This document shows, piece by piece, positions 1 to 11,984 of a DNA stretch of 64,000 nt (its first letter is position 1; each line of letters begins with the position of its first letter). Position numbers and translations under genes: made by a program. The DNA is from Udeniomyces pyricola (lineage: Eukaryota; Basidiomycota; Tremellomycetes; Cystofilobasidiales; Mrakiaceae), in the NCBI GenBank assembly GCA_039545295.1, contig BCIK01000006.1, forward strand, positions 806,001 to 870,000, written 5' to 3'. The notes under the pieces are model-generated. The model saw nothing but the letters and a program-made list of their open reading frames with translations. It was not told the DNA's origin and ran no database searches.

Positions 1-167
1 GTCTCTAATTGCGTGACAATTGCGGGAACGGTCAAGCTCTTGCAGCGCCACTATCTTCTCTTCTCCTTCCCTTTTCCCCCAACTCGAACCCCCCTGCCTA
101 TCGCCCAACACTCACCTCACCCTTCTCATTTACCCGTATCTCCTCCACTCTATCGCATATCTCAACC

Positions 168-1306
168 ATGTCCGACAGCTCTTTTACCAACGAACCCAAC
201 AAGACGACCGGCCAGACCAACTCTCTTCTCGGTTCGTTCATCTCCAATCTCAGGCTGCATCTCCATCTCACAGATGGGCCCCTCTTTGTTCGCCATCTCG
301 CTGTCTCTTGCCTACACATAGCTATCTCCTAGGGATACCATGACGTCTGTCTCGCGATTCCATACTCATGTGTTCTTCTCACTCGTCACCCTCCCAGGCA
401 CGGCCAAGGAGATCATTGGAAACACCATCACCAGCTCCGGCCTCGAATCGACCGGCTTGGTCGACGGTCAGGCTTGGACGGCTGCAGGTAGGCGAACCAT
501 CTTCCCGCTGCCACAGTACCACTTGAAATATCCTGATCCAGTCGCTGATCCAGCTCGATCACCTGCTCTTGTTGATCCATAGGAAAGAAGCAACATGAGG
601 TCGGAGAGGGTACGTCGTACTTTTCCCATCATAAGCCAGACTAGATCCTCATCGCTTGACTCCTACGTGTCATGTGCTATCTTATCTCATTCCGTGTGCA
701 TCTTCTCTCTTCTCTGCCAATGTACACGTTTGTGTCCATCGTACCCAGCCGAGATCAAGGCTGCTCAGGTCAGTTCCCCGGCTTTTTCCGTTATTTCTCC
801 GTGCATGTACTTGGGTGGCCGAGATCCGTTCTTCGATGTCTGTGTATACATCGATTTAACCTGCACTCATACCTTGTCATGTGACCTTGCGCGTCTCACA
901 GGCCAAAGGCTACGCCGAAGGGACTGCCGATCGAGTGTCCGGTAAGATCACCAACGTCGTCGGCGCCGTCACTGGTGATAAGCAACAGCAGGCCGAGGGT
1001 GCTGCTAGGGTAAGTTGGCGTGTTATCATACATCTGCTTGTATCAATTTTGGCGCAAGCTCCGACGTGACTGACCTCTTGTCCTTGCGCTCGACGGATAT
1101 CGAACATTTTTGGATGCTATACAGCACGACAAGGTAAGCTTTACTGCACTCCCCCCTTCCCCTTTCTCTCTCTCTCTGTGGCATTACTCCCACTTCGAGA
1201 AGTTCATATTCTTTTTCTTGTTGACTACTGCTGCTTCTGACACTTGTATGTTTTCGGATGCATCCAGGGTGAGATCCAGCAAAAGATCAACGAACCTTCG
1301 TCTTAG
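168..1306 (+). CDS. CsbD-like small protein (cruciform/mismatch DNA-recognition type)
   Basis: Spliced gene of about seven exons encoding roughly 118 residues. The C-terminal half (exon from about 902) reads GYAEGTADRVSGKITNVVGA, the Gly/Ala/Lys-rich pattern of the CsbD family; basidiomycete members related to Ustilago Hmp1 are named mismatched base pair and cruciform DNA recognition proteins. The N-terminal half (GTAKEIIGNTITSSGLE) looks like a second degenerate CsbD-type repeat. The ATG at 168 follows a CAACC context. Introns: after 22 codons, then around 488-581, 609-749, 769-901, 1012-1124 and 1134-1267. A 9-nt exon (1125-1133, coding His-Asp-Lys) lies between two canonical introns and keeps frame. 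No signal peptide or membrane segment. CsbD proteins are usually stress-induced; DNA binding is known only for relatives, so function here is inferred. The family call is firm, the exact role is not. Confidence 0.8.
1125..1133 (+). other. 9-nt micro-exon of the CsbD-like gene
   Basis: CACGACAAG sits between an acceptor (acag) and a donor (gtaagc) and adds His-Asp-Lys in phase 0 between the exon ending in Ala-Arg and the last exon starting Gly-Glu-Ile. Skipping it would also keep frame, so an alternative isoform lacking three residues is possible. Confidence 0.65.
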
Positions 1307-1719
1307 GTCGACCGGCCTGCGCGCCGGTCCGCTGTTCTGGCGGCTACTTTGTCCTGTGCCCATGTGATTCTTGTACCGATTTTATGGTTCATTGTTTTCC
1401 ATTCGAGCTATGATGGATTGAGCGAGAAGAGGTGGAGTCTGCACATGGCGACATATTCTGTGCACGCGGCAGCCTTACCTCTGTAGAGATGTGATGCATG
1501 AGCGAATTAATCACAAGATCACATCAAGCCGATCGCGAGGGCGGTCTGCGGTCGCCTCGAGCCGTCGCGTGCCGCACGCCCACCAAGACGTGTCAAGACG
1601 CGCGTGTCGTCGTCCGTCATGTCCATCCCCATCATAGACTCTCCGGCGCTACATCGACCCTCCTTACTTCGTCACAGCCTCCCTGATTCCTCCACGCGGT
1701 CTACGCTGATATTCTAGCC
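1307..1719. other. Intergenic region, CsbD-like to APC8
   Basis: No coding potential seen beyond short chance frames. It should hold the 3' UTR of the CsbD-like gene and the promoter of APC8. Confidence 0.6.
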
Positions 1720-4700
1720 ATGGATCCAGCATTTCCTCAACAAGTCCGTCGCGCAATTCGAGATTGTCGAGATCGTGGCCTTATCCTTGCATCAAAATGG
1801 TGAGTTGCCTCCTGGGCCTACACGCCGCCGTCCGCAAGCACACGAAACCGTCGCTCCGACTGATCAAGCTGATGCCTCTTTGATGGGCGCCTGCTCTCAG
1901 GGCAACAGAGTGTCTGACAGCTATCCCTCTCGAGCATCGTCTACAAACGCCCGACCGACCCCATTTCGATGACCTTGCCCCTTTCACCACCTCGACTCCG
2001 ACGCGCCCGAACGTCTCCCTAGCTTCACCCAACGAGACGACTGGCCGACCATCCATCTCGGCCCTGTCTCCATTCGAGTTTCTACCCCAACCATTCTTGC
2101 CCTTGTCTGAGCAGCAGCTACCTCTTCCGCTCGATCAGGAGGAGGAGGATACATATGATCTGGCAAAGAGCTTCTTTGATGCCAAGGAGCTAGACCGAGC
2201 CGCTTGGGTCCTTCGGTCCGCGAATTCAACCAAAGCCATATTCCTTCGCATGTACGCTCGATACCTGGTGCGTTTTTTTTCCTCTCGACACTCGTCCCGT
2301 GGAGACATAGATGACCTGGGTACATTGCGACTGAAGAATGGGTAGTATGTTTGTGATTTTGAGTGTATGATAGAGTGCAGACAGGCGGATGCAAGAAGGT
2401 CTGCCAGCCATCATGGGTACGTACGCGCAGCTTCCCACATACGTTTGAGTCGCCATGTTTGATTGTTCCAAAACTTCACTGATAGTGTTTTCTGTTGGCT
2501 GACGCTCGATATGGCATAACGACATGTGTTGATATCCAGGCGCCCAAGATGACCGGAATGTCCTGTCTCCGTCTTTCCAGCCGCTGCTTGAAGAACTTGC
2601 CTCGACGACCGATCCCTTCTGCCTTTTCTTGTTCGTACATCATGAGCTTCAGGAGAAAACACGCCGTACATGCGTCCATTGACTCACTATTATTCCTCTA
2701 TCTCTGTGAATGCCGTCCTCTATCTCTGTGAATGCCGTCACAGGAAGGGGCTCATGCTTTCTCGATTGCACAAACGAACGGAAGCCGTCGAGTGTTTTGT
2801 CCGGAGCGTGCAGATGTACCCTTGTAATTGGAGCAGCTGGCTGGCCCTGTCCAGTTGTATCAGCTCGAACGAACAGGTGCTTAGCGCTCTCTCTCTTTCT
2901 TTCTCCTCGCATGGAAATCGTTCCAATCAGACCCAGAGACCTTTGCAGCGAATGACTGACGCGTGATTGGTTCTTTCCGTAGCTAGAATCTATCATCCCT
3001 TTGCTTTCCGACCCATCTCATCCTTTTGCTCAATGCTTTGAAGTTCACACCCGGCTAGACCTCCATACTGCGACCGATACAGTAGGAGACATGATTGGAG
3101 ACCTGGAGCGAAGGGTCTTCTCAATTGGCCTCTCTCCAAAAGGGCGAGCCGAAGGGAAGGCTTGGGTTTGGGGCTGCAGCATGAAGGGTATGGTCGCCTA
3201 CCATCTACGAGGTACGTCTTTGACTCTTTGATGTACTTTCGTCAGAAGGTTCCCTTGGTTGACGATCAGTTTTTCAAACAATCTTTGGCTGAGGCAGACT
3301 TTGAAACGGCCGAGGCCGCATTTGACTCGGTTCAGAAGCTCGACCCATACCGATTGGACGATGTCGACATTTACTCCAACATGCTCTACGTCATGCCAAA
3401 GCTCGGCAAGCTCGCCCAACTCGCCAAAGAGTACTGCGAGATTGATCGAAATCGAGCGGAAACGTGCTGTCTCATCGGTCAGTCCGCGACTCGTTACTCT
3501 TCACCTTGTGGATAGGCCTTGGTCAAAAGCTGATGGAGCTGGTGAGACGCGTTGGCTTCCGGCTTTTCTTGGCATGTACGAAAATCAGGCAACTTTTACT
3601 CTTCTAGGGGCGATCATCCCAAGGCGATTCAGTACTTCAAGCGCTCGCTTCAGCTCAACCGCGATTATCTGCCCGCCTGGACGCTCATGGGGCACGAGTT
3701 CGTCGAGATGGACAACAGTCATGCCGCCATTGAAGCTTATCGTCGAGCTGTTGGTATGTGTCCTTCCCTTTTTCTTGGCAATTGGCATTCTCATGGCCCG
3801 CCGAAGGGCAGTAAGCCCATTCCACTGACGGATTTTATGCTTGGTCCCAACCGATATTGGTATGTCAGATGTCAATCCTCGCGACTATCGTGCTTGGTAC
3901 GGACTCGGTCAGACATATGAGCTGCTCGGGATGCCTCACTTTGCGGTTCAATATTACAACAAAGCCACGGCTCTGCGGTACGAATTTCGTTTCTCGTTCT
4001 TATCATCTCGGTTTTTCAGATCCGAAAGAAAATTAGTCGTCTGCAATGACTTCAACCGAGTTCTCATCGAGTCATAAAAGCCTGATACCTTGTTTGTCCC
4101 CCCCCCCCCGCCTTTCCCCCCTCTTCTTCAATCTCGGCCGCCCTTACGTTTTCACGATATCTTTGTTTGCAGGCCTTATGATTCGAGAATGTGGCTAGCT
4201 CTGGCGGAGATCTATAAGAAGACGTCTCGGTAAGCGAACGTCCATCCGTCCTTTGCTCGTTTATGCGTACGAACCCCGTACTGATAACTGCTGGTATCTT
4301 GTCATTTTAAATCGAACCCCCCCTTTTAACTTTGCTGTCTTCCATGGCTTCCTTCTTTTCAGGTTGTCCGAAGCGATCAAGTGTCACGAACGAGCGCTCG
4401 TGGGAGCCGATGCCGATTCCATGAACTCGATCCTCTCCACCCTCGCTGACCTTCATCAATCCGTTGGGGACGCCTCGGCCGCCGCGAGCTGTCACCGTCG
4501 ACTCATGGCGAACAACGAACGGGGACCACCGGGAGATTTGGTCCGGTCGTACCTCTTCTTGGCAAAGTATGAGTTGGAAGGAGGTGATGGGCATCGAGGA
4601 GGGTCGAATGGACAGCAGCAGCAGCAGCGGCTTGCAGGTGGAGGATCGTTGAGTCAAGAGGCTAATTGGGGTTTAGCAGCGCAGTACCTTCAAAATATTG

Positions 4701-4991
4701 TCATTCACGTTCGTCCTCCGCTCTCTTTGTTCCTCTTTCTTCTCTCTCATACAAACAAGCACATACACACACATACGCGCACGTTTGCGTTATGGCCTGT
4801 TTCGTTCTCGGAGGCGTTGTCTTTTCTTTCCAAAGAAGACGGGACCACCCCCTTTGACCCATTCCGGCTGATCCTCGGACCCATTGTTATTTTTATTTTT
4901 ATTTTATTTTTTCCTTCTTCTCTTTTCGCAGAACGTACCTGAGAGGGAAGAAGCGGAACGATTACTCAAAATGATCGCAAACCAACACTGA
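1720..4991 (+). CDS. CDC23: Anaphase-promoting complex subunit 8 (Cdc23), TPR protein
   Basis: Encodes the TPR scaffold subunit APC8/Cdc23 of the anaphase-promoting complex, the ubiquitin ligase that drives sister separation and mitotic exit. The N-terminus ([20 protein letters not shown]) matches the family's opening helix, and the second exon continues [10 protein letters not shown]. Tandem TPRs follow, e.g. [17 protein letters not shown] (about 3610), [20 protein letters not shown] (about 3880) and [19 protein letters not shown] (about 4365). The reading uses about ten exons with good gt..ag borders; the acceptor before Ser-Ala-Asp-Arg-Arg-Met (about 2372) and the TT|G junction at 2633/2743 were chosen because they restore the conserved text. 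A Gln/Gly-rich insert lies near 4600-4650. The C-terminus reads [16 protein letters not shown]. Length, roughly 600 residues, is normal for the family. Identification is secure; a few internal borders are not. Confidence 0.93.
2695..2738 (+). repeat. Exact 22-bp tandem duplication at an intron 3' end
   Basis: Two identical 22-bp units (2695-2716 and 2717-2738) lie immediately before the acceptor (cacag, ending 2742) of an APC8 intron. Each unit holds a CTGTGAAT segment. The duplication is outside the coding sequence in the gene model. Confidence 0.85.
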
Positions 4992-5352
4992 GTTCCAGAC
5001 TGACAAGTTGGATCCTCGATGATCGGTTTCGCGGAACACGACAGTCGGTATATATGGATATAGATATATATATACATAAATGTATATACGGCACACATGG
5101 ATGGGCATGACGAGATGATTCCTCCCCCCCCCCCTTCCTCTTCTTTCTGGTTCTTGATCTTGAATTTACAACGAGGTTCTTTGGATATGGTGAAGATGAG
5201 AGAGAGAGAGGAAAAGAGCGCGATATAGCTAGCTAGCTAGTTGATTGAACATCAACGTCGGGAAACCCTTGCCAGGATGAATCATAGGAGTCGCCCCCGC
5301 CCCCTCCTTTTTTTTTACCTGCCTCTTCTTCTTCTTCTTCTTCTTCTGTCGT
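4992..5352. other. Convergent 3' region, APC8 and phytase
   Basis: Space between two converging genes. It holds an alternating TA-rich stretch (5048-5080), a C-run (about 5125-5135), a short GA repeat (5199-5211), a TAGC repeat (5227-5240) and a TTC repeat on the + strand (5324-5346) next to the phytase stop codon. No gene seen. Confidence 0.6.
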
Positions 5353-7920
5353 CTAGAGCGAGCTGGTGTTGTTGCACACTTGGTCGTACGTCGCTTTGGT
5401 GACGCTCGCAGAAGCATTGTTGGCTGCGATCTAAGAGGCCGACGACCAACAAAGTAACAAGCGAAAAAAAAAAGCAAGATCCCCCAAGAGAAGAAAACAT
5501 GTGAAGATGAGTCAGTTCCAGAATTTGATTTCCGAATGGAGATATCGTTGATTGTATGTTGAAGAAAGGAAGGGGGAGGGGGAAGGGAAGGGAAGGGTTG
5601 GATCCATCCGAGGCGGCATGATGGATCCGATAAATGACAATTTTGTACTCACAAATGCGTCGAGGGGGCACGTTCCAGTCGTGACATTCATCTGGGCGCC
5701 ACAGGTAGTGATGGGGAACGGAGCATCGTTGAGCAAGATTCGAACGTGCTTCTCACTGCCACAGGCTAGTCGTTCCACGACAAACTGGGTAAGTCGAACC
5801 AAGGACCGAGTAGGGAAAATGCAAGACAAAAGGGAGAGGGGGGGAGGGGGGGGGGAAGGAGTAAGAGGAGGAACTCAAAAAAAAATCAGCTTCCAAAAAG
5901 AAACTACCTGGAGCTAGCGACTGATATGTCATGGTGACCTGAAGCATGGGAGTACACTGACCTTGGCCGCAAAAGGAACTTGAGTCGACGTCCTCCAAGC
6001 TCGGTCGGGGTTCAACGGTCGGACCGGAGCAATGTTGGGCGTGTCCCTACAAAGCAACAAACCGAAAAATCAAAAGATAGGAAATTTGTTGAATGACATG
6101 AGTCTTGTCAGTTTTGAGGACTTGGAGCGCAAGAAGGTAGGGTTGAAGAAGGAAGAGTGGGACGTGTTGGGCTTACTTCGCGAGTCCAAGAGCGGAGAGG
6201 GCCAAGTCGATAGTGGTATCATGGCCGAATCTGAAGTCACATAACAGGATAGCACACAGAAATGATCAGTCTATCGAATCCACGAGTCACGAGTCGCTCG
6301 CCTACGCAAACGCCAAGTTGGAAGCGAGAGGAATGTACAAGAAAGGGAGCAAGACCACGACGACTTACTCGAGGTACATCTCGGATGCGTTCCCGGTCGA
6401 GTTGGTCAAACGCTCCAAGAGTTGATTGACGTAGACCGAGCCCAGAACCGGCCCGAGCTGCATACCAGACTCGGTTGGCAAGCCGTAGCCGAACGCGTAC
6501 GACATGAGCAGGTCGAGCTCGTACTCAAAGTCGAGGATTTCCGATTCGGTAAAGATGGCGCACCAAGGGGTCGAACCGTACGCGGCCAAGGAGTAAGCGC
6601 ACGAATAGAGCATACCGTGAACGTTGGAGAGGGACAGGTTCAAGCCGAGGGCCTCGCTCAAGCGCTCTTGGATAGGGGGAAGGTAGACGTCGTTCCACTC
6701 GCCAACCGCCGTCGTTCCGAAGCTGTATTCCCATACGCTGCAGTTGTCCATAGGGGTGATGGGACTGAACGTGACAGAGTCCTCGGCGATGATCTCGACG
6801 GTTGAGCGGTTAGCATAGTCCCGACCGTAGTATCCTTGTCGGAACCATTCGGCAGATTCCTCACTGTCGTGATGGATGATCCAAGAGAGAAGCCAGGCAT
6901 GCCGAGATCAGCTACTTTGAACATCTGAACGTCCGGTCCTTGTCAGTCAAAGATATGCTTCCTCTCATTTCTCCTGTACCGGCCACTTACACTCGGTCTT
7001 GACCGCCCACTGTCAAAAGAGAGGTCGAAAGATGTGGGTAGGTCAAGTTGAAGGCGACACCATGGGAGAAAAGTTGGAGTCGCCCCAAGCTGGTCAGGTC
7101 GTCGTGACCAAGGGTAGGCTTCCAAGCTGTCACGTTTCAGCAGATCAACGAGCGTTGCATAGGAGAAATAAACGCATTTCAGTTAGATACAGAAACATTT
7201 GGGGCGAGGGAAAGAAAATGAAAGGATGAGGCTCGACTGCGGCTCACATTTGAGGAACTCGTACGGGCCCGTAAGGTTCTGCAGCTTGTCCGCGTTCTCA
7301 GTGAGGAGAGTTGAAACGTTGGTGATATAGACGAGTTCGGAAGCGAGAGGATAACCTGGATCATCAACAGCATGGAGCCAGAAGGAGATTGGTGGATTGA
7401 TCAGCGCCGGAGTCCTTGGGTAAGTGCAGAGAGTGTGGTTTCAGCAGGAGGTTCTGAAAAGGTCAGTTTCACTTACGGCTTCCGTGTCGCTGCATGAGGA
7501 CGACTTGATCGACGGAACATTCCGCAGGGAGTTCGAGGGAGAGGTTGGAGGAAGGGGTGAAGTAGGGACTCAGGTTGCCCTAAGATAAGCAGCAAGATCA
7601 CAGTGCGAAGATGATCAGCCGGTCGTGATTTTGATATGGTATACCGTCGGGTTTGAGTCCAGATATGTCTCCTTTCCCCTTCCAGCAGGCCTAGATGAGG
7701 AGTGTGTAACGTCCTGCTAGGCCGAGGTGAGATCAGTAGCAAACGCGCATATAAGAACCGACACAGGACGAACGAGGTGTTGCTCGAGGATGAAAGTGTC
7801 GTTGCCCGCGGAAGGGGACGACGCGTTGAGGATGGTGTCCCTAGGCGCGAGCTGGATGAGTGGCGAGGCGATAGCGCCGACTGCCAGAGAGGCGAGGGAA
7901 AGGGTTGCTCGAGCGATCAT
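5353..7920 (-). CDS. Secreted histidine acid phosphatase, phytase-like
   Basis: Histidine acid phosphatase of the fungal phytase/acid phosphatase family, which releases phosphate from phosphomonoesters such as phytate through a phospho-histidine intermediate. The first exon opens MIARATLSLASLAVGAIASP, a plausible signal peptide. The catalytic RHGxRxP motif reads LMQRHGSRYPLASELVYITN, with its codons split by an intron (donor about 7477, acceptor about 7355). The second catalytic element, FRFGHDTTIDLALSALGLA (about 6160-6235), supplies the His-Asp proton donor. Middle exons contain DNCSVWEYSFG and a long conserved block (6378-6750). Several NxS/T sequons (NLS, NVS, NLT, NST, NAS) fit secretion. 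The last exons carry VVERLACGSEKHVRILLND and the ending NASASVTKATYDQVCNNTSSL. About nine exons. Substrate preference cannot be told from sequence. Head-on to APC8. Confidence 0.9.
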
Positions 7921-10217
7921 GGTGTATGGGCTTTGAGCGAGGAGGGTAAAGGTGAGCGTCAAGAGATCGAAGGACGAAGGTAGAGACTTGGTGTGGAAGA
8001 AGTTTCAGAAAAGGCACGGGAGATTGATCGGAGGGGACGGGGCAAACGATAAAAAACTCGGGTACCATGTGGTTTCAATCGATAAATCGCCGCGCGTTCA
8101 TCTATTCTACGGTTCCCGCAGTTGGGCTCTCGGTTATCGCCGTCGCCTCATCAAGAAACACTTATTATCACAGCAACAAACCGCGTGACCCTGATGAGAT
8201 CAACCATAACACCGCCATATGCATGCAGCAACTCTCATTAACTTGGCGCTCAGCGCTGATCAGCTACCAACAGCTCGTTTTCGTTATCGATCAATGAAAC
8301 ATATGTACCGTGATATATAAAAAACAACGATATCCGTCATGTCATTTGGTCAAGCCTTGGCACCCCAACGCGCCCTGTGTATTATTTTTGGATATAATTA
8401 GGCAACGTCTTGGCATGGCCCATCACACACATTCATATATTCAATACCCAAGCACACAGTACTTAGTATTCAATTACTCAAGTCCCATCCAGTCCCATTC
8501 ATCATCATGATTCACGCGCGCGATGCAACACACCACCGGCCGACATGGAGAAAGAGACCTTCCGACCAGCCGGTAGTCACGCGACAATCATCTTGTTGAC
8601 TCGTGGGGCGCCCGTATATAGGCGAACATCATCGCCACAAATTTGTGTTGTTATGTGTATAAAGGCATATATAATCGAACCGTGGCGTCCTTCACTGGCA
8701 CCTGCAGATTACTGGCACCACCGTCGTGTTCAGATGTCTAAGTCAAAGGGACAGGGCGGGCGCCAGGGGAAACCAGATGATCGATTTAAAAGAGATCGGT
8801 CATGCATCGAATTGTGTGTGTATATGCCATGTATACATATATACACGTACGACGTATGACACGTACCAGACACTCATCGCTCTCATGTTATAGGACCGAT
8901 AAATGAGGTCCTGCTATCTGCTATCTCGCGCTATATCGATATTGTTGATGGAATGACAAAAGGCTACGCTTTTTGGAACGCCGTATTACGCGAACCATTA
9001 CGAGTTTATCATTTTTCTTCTTCTCACCAATGTCGACATCATGAGTGTCCCAACCATCTATCAGGGCGTGGACGACTCATCCTTCTTGTCATGGACGTAG
9101 TATGCTCTTCAAGAACCATGCCTTGTGGATTCTCGGTCCACTGATCAGTCTCGATTGTCAAGCTGATGACGCCTAGTATATATATATAGGCATACATCTT
9201 CCTCTTCTGACATCGATCTCCCTGGTGATCGACCCATGGTTGCAGCGAGGAGAGCAAAGATGAGCTTGTGTGGTCTAACATGCTCCGGATATCATCTTGT
9301 CAGCTAAGTCGACAGCGTACTTTGGGGTTAACCCATGGCCGAAACGGTGCGCGCATATTGAGCTCCAGTTGGTCGACTCGATCCCCCATAGAGGAGCTGG
9401 GTATGTGCCATATGGATCTAGAGGAGCTCGATGAGTACAGAGGAAGTGGAATTTACACTTGAAGTGAGTGTTAGCTAGATATATTTGGCCGTACCAGGCA
9501 TTCAGCATACCAGTCGGAGAGGCTTCCAATTTATACATCAACTGTATACTACATCGCCACCTAGCGTGCAAGCCTGCGGACAGAGGTTGGCTGGCAGGCA
9601 TAGAGAGACAGCAGAGCGCTGCATCAACGTCTGAGATAATTCGGGCGCTGCTGCATCATCAGCTTCGAAATCACAGAGGAGGCCAGGCCGGCCAGGAAGG
9701 GCCAACCGGCGCAACGCAACGTTAAAACGCATTGACGGATCGTCGATCCGTAATCATCAGTTGGCTAAACGGTGGAAGCTTGATTGAAGAAGCATGGTCG
9801 AATAACGTGTCAATGTGTCAACGAAAGACTATCGACCGGAGATGACGTCACAGCATGGCTTGATAAAAGAAGGTGCATGCATCTCTGATATGGCTGAGTA
9901 ATTATGCAGCATGACTGGGCTGACCGGTGACCGCTGATGAATAGCGGATAGCAAGTTGACTAGGCGGGGAACCATCGCGGGGATGATGGCAAGCCTAGCA
10001 GGGAGTGGGTCGAGCATGTTGAATGCGTCGTCGCGTCGATGGGCCGGTCGAGGAAGTGGAGGTGGAGGAAGGAAGGGACAATGACGTAACATCTGGGGCT
10101 TGCGTAGGTGAAGCTCGATTCAGTCCGCACACATCATATCAGCCTACAAAAAGAGTCAACGTTCTTTGTTCTCCCATCTCTCCCATCAACCCCCATATTC
10201 CCATCTCATCACTCATT
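7921..10217. other. Large intergenic region without recognisable genes
   Basis: About 2.3 kb between the divergent starts of the phytase and dehydrogenase genes. Open frames here are short, overlap on both strands and show no family resemblance. AT-rich stretches with TA dinucleotides occur near 8310-8330, 8840 and 9178-9188. A pyrimidine-rich run just upstream of 10218 fits a fungal promoter of the dehydrogenase. No tRNA-like or transposon-like structure seen. Confidence 0.55.
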
Positions 10218-11984
10218 ATGGACACCATCAAGCAAGCCGCTCAATCCGTCATGGGAGAAGTGAGTGCCCATACTCTAGATGTTTGCATGCCATCCACTTG
10301 GCCTCAGACCATGCCTGCTGGTCGGACTTCTTTCCGCCACATCCGCTACCACTTGCTCATCCACCTTTTCATCTGTCTTTTTCTTTTGCGCTTCTATCAG
10401 ACCAAGGGCTCTAACAACGGCGAGTTCGCCAAGCCCGACGAGTACCCTACTCAGACTCAGGTCGACAGGGTCGTCGGTATCCAGAAGGTTAGCCCATCGT
10501 CCCTTGTCTGTCATAACATATTCATCCATCTGGTACCCGTGCTGAGGAGTCCAACTTTTACTGCTGCCATCTCTGATACTTTTGTCTGCAGGACATGGAG
10601 GGAGTCACCCCCCTCACCACCGAGCAGGAGGGTCCTGAGGCCTTTGACGCCTACAAGGCCGCTGGCAAGCTCATCGGCAAGAAGACTGTCAGTCTTTCTT
10701 CATCTCCCCAGCCCAGGTCGTATCACTCACTTCGTTTCGATCATCTCGTTGACTTGACAATTACTCTGATTCTCACAGATCGTCACCGGAGGAGACTCTG
10801 GTATCGGTCGAGCTGCTGCCGTCATGTACGCTTTGGAGGGAGCCGATGTTGCCATTGTCTACGTTCGTACATTCCATCCTTCGCATATCAGATCCGTGGA
10901 CTGAGGCTGACAGTGTGGCCGCCCTGGATCACCTTCTTTAGCTTCCCGAGGAGCAAGTTGACGCCGACGAGACCAAGCGATTGATCGAGCGAGCCGGACG
11001 AGTCTGTCTCTGTATCCCCCAAGACATCCGAGACGAGGCTGGCTGCAAGCGAGTTATCGAGACCGTCGTCGCCGAATTCGGTCGAATCGACGTCTTGGGT
11101 ATGTCTGGCTCGCCTCTCGCCTTCTATTCTCTCTCGCATACTTATGTGTTCCCTCGCTGACATTTCACGCCGTTGTTCACTCGCGTAGTTAACAACGCCT
11201 CGGTCATGTACTCTATCCCCGACATCGCCGACGTCACCACCGAGCAGTTTGTGAGTATCACCGCGGGAAACCAGCCTGTAGCAATGTTGTGAATTTTGGA
11301 CTGACCACTTATTCATCTTTTGATGATGACGTAATACTACAGGACCGAACCATGAAGACCAATGTTTACGGAACCTTCTGGCTCACCAAGTTCGCTGTTC
11401 CCCACATCCCCCGAGGTGGATCCATCATCACCACCGCGTCTCAGGTCGCCTACGCCGGTCCCCCCATGCTTCTTGACTACTGTACGTATACATACCTTGA
11501 TGAGTGACGAATGCGTGAGGTGTCAATATGCCTTGATCCTGACGCCGTTTCCTCTGTTCCTCTATGTCTGCCTTGATATCCCAGCCATGACCAAGGGTGC
11601 CCAGGTTGCCATGACCCGATGCCTTTCCAACCAGCTCCTCTCCAAGGGTATCCGAGTTAACGCTGTCTGCCCCGTGAGTGCAACGATCTCGATTTCTGTC
11701 CTCGGCTCAAGTCATCGGTGTCGTTTATATACGAAGCTGACCGACTCTTTCTCTTCCTTCTTTTCGTCTTGATATCCTTGCAGGGCCCCGTCTGGACTCC
11801 TCTGCAGCCGGCTGCCATGGACGCCTCGACTCTCAAAGAGTGGACTCAGCAGCCTGCTCCTATTGGTCGAATCGGACAGCCTTCGGAGCTCGGACCTGCC
11901 TACGTCTGGCTTGCCAGCTCGGAGGGTTCCTTCATCTCTGGACAATCCATCCACGTTAACGGTGGAGCCATCGTTAGCGGTTAA
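10218..11984 (+). CDS. Short-chain dehydrogenase/reductase (SDR), NAD(P)-dependent
   Basis: Classical SDR with an N-terminal extension. After about 75 residues the cofactor motif reads [20 protein letters not shown] (TGxxxGxG), followed by [26 protein letters not shown] (NNAS motif), [13 protein letters not shown] (catalytic Ser region), [20 protein letters not shown] (YxxxK, with the Tyr exon joined to SMTK across an intron) and [14 protein letters not shown]. The end, [17 protein letters not shown], is typical. The extension [19 protein letters not shown] plus [26 protein letters not shown] resembles the glucose/ribitol-dehydrogenase-like SDRs of bacteria (YhdF/YhxC type), known as stress or general oxidoreductases. 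About nine exons; the first is 42 nt (10218-10259), the second 87 nt (10401-10487). Substrate is not predictable. The ATG at 10218 is the only good start. Confidence 0.92.
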
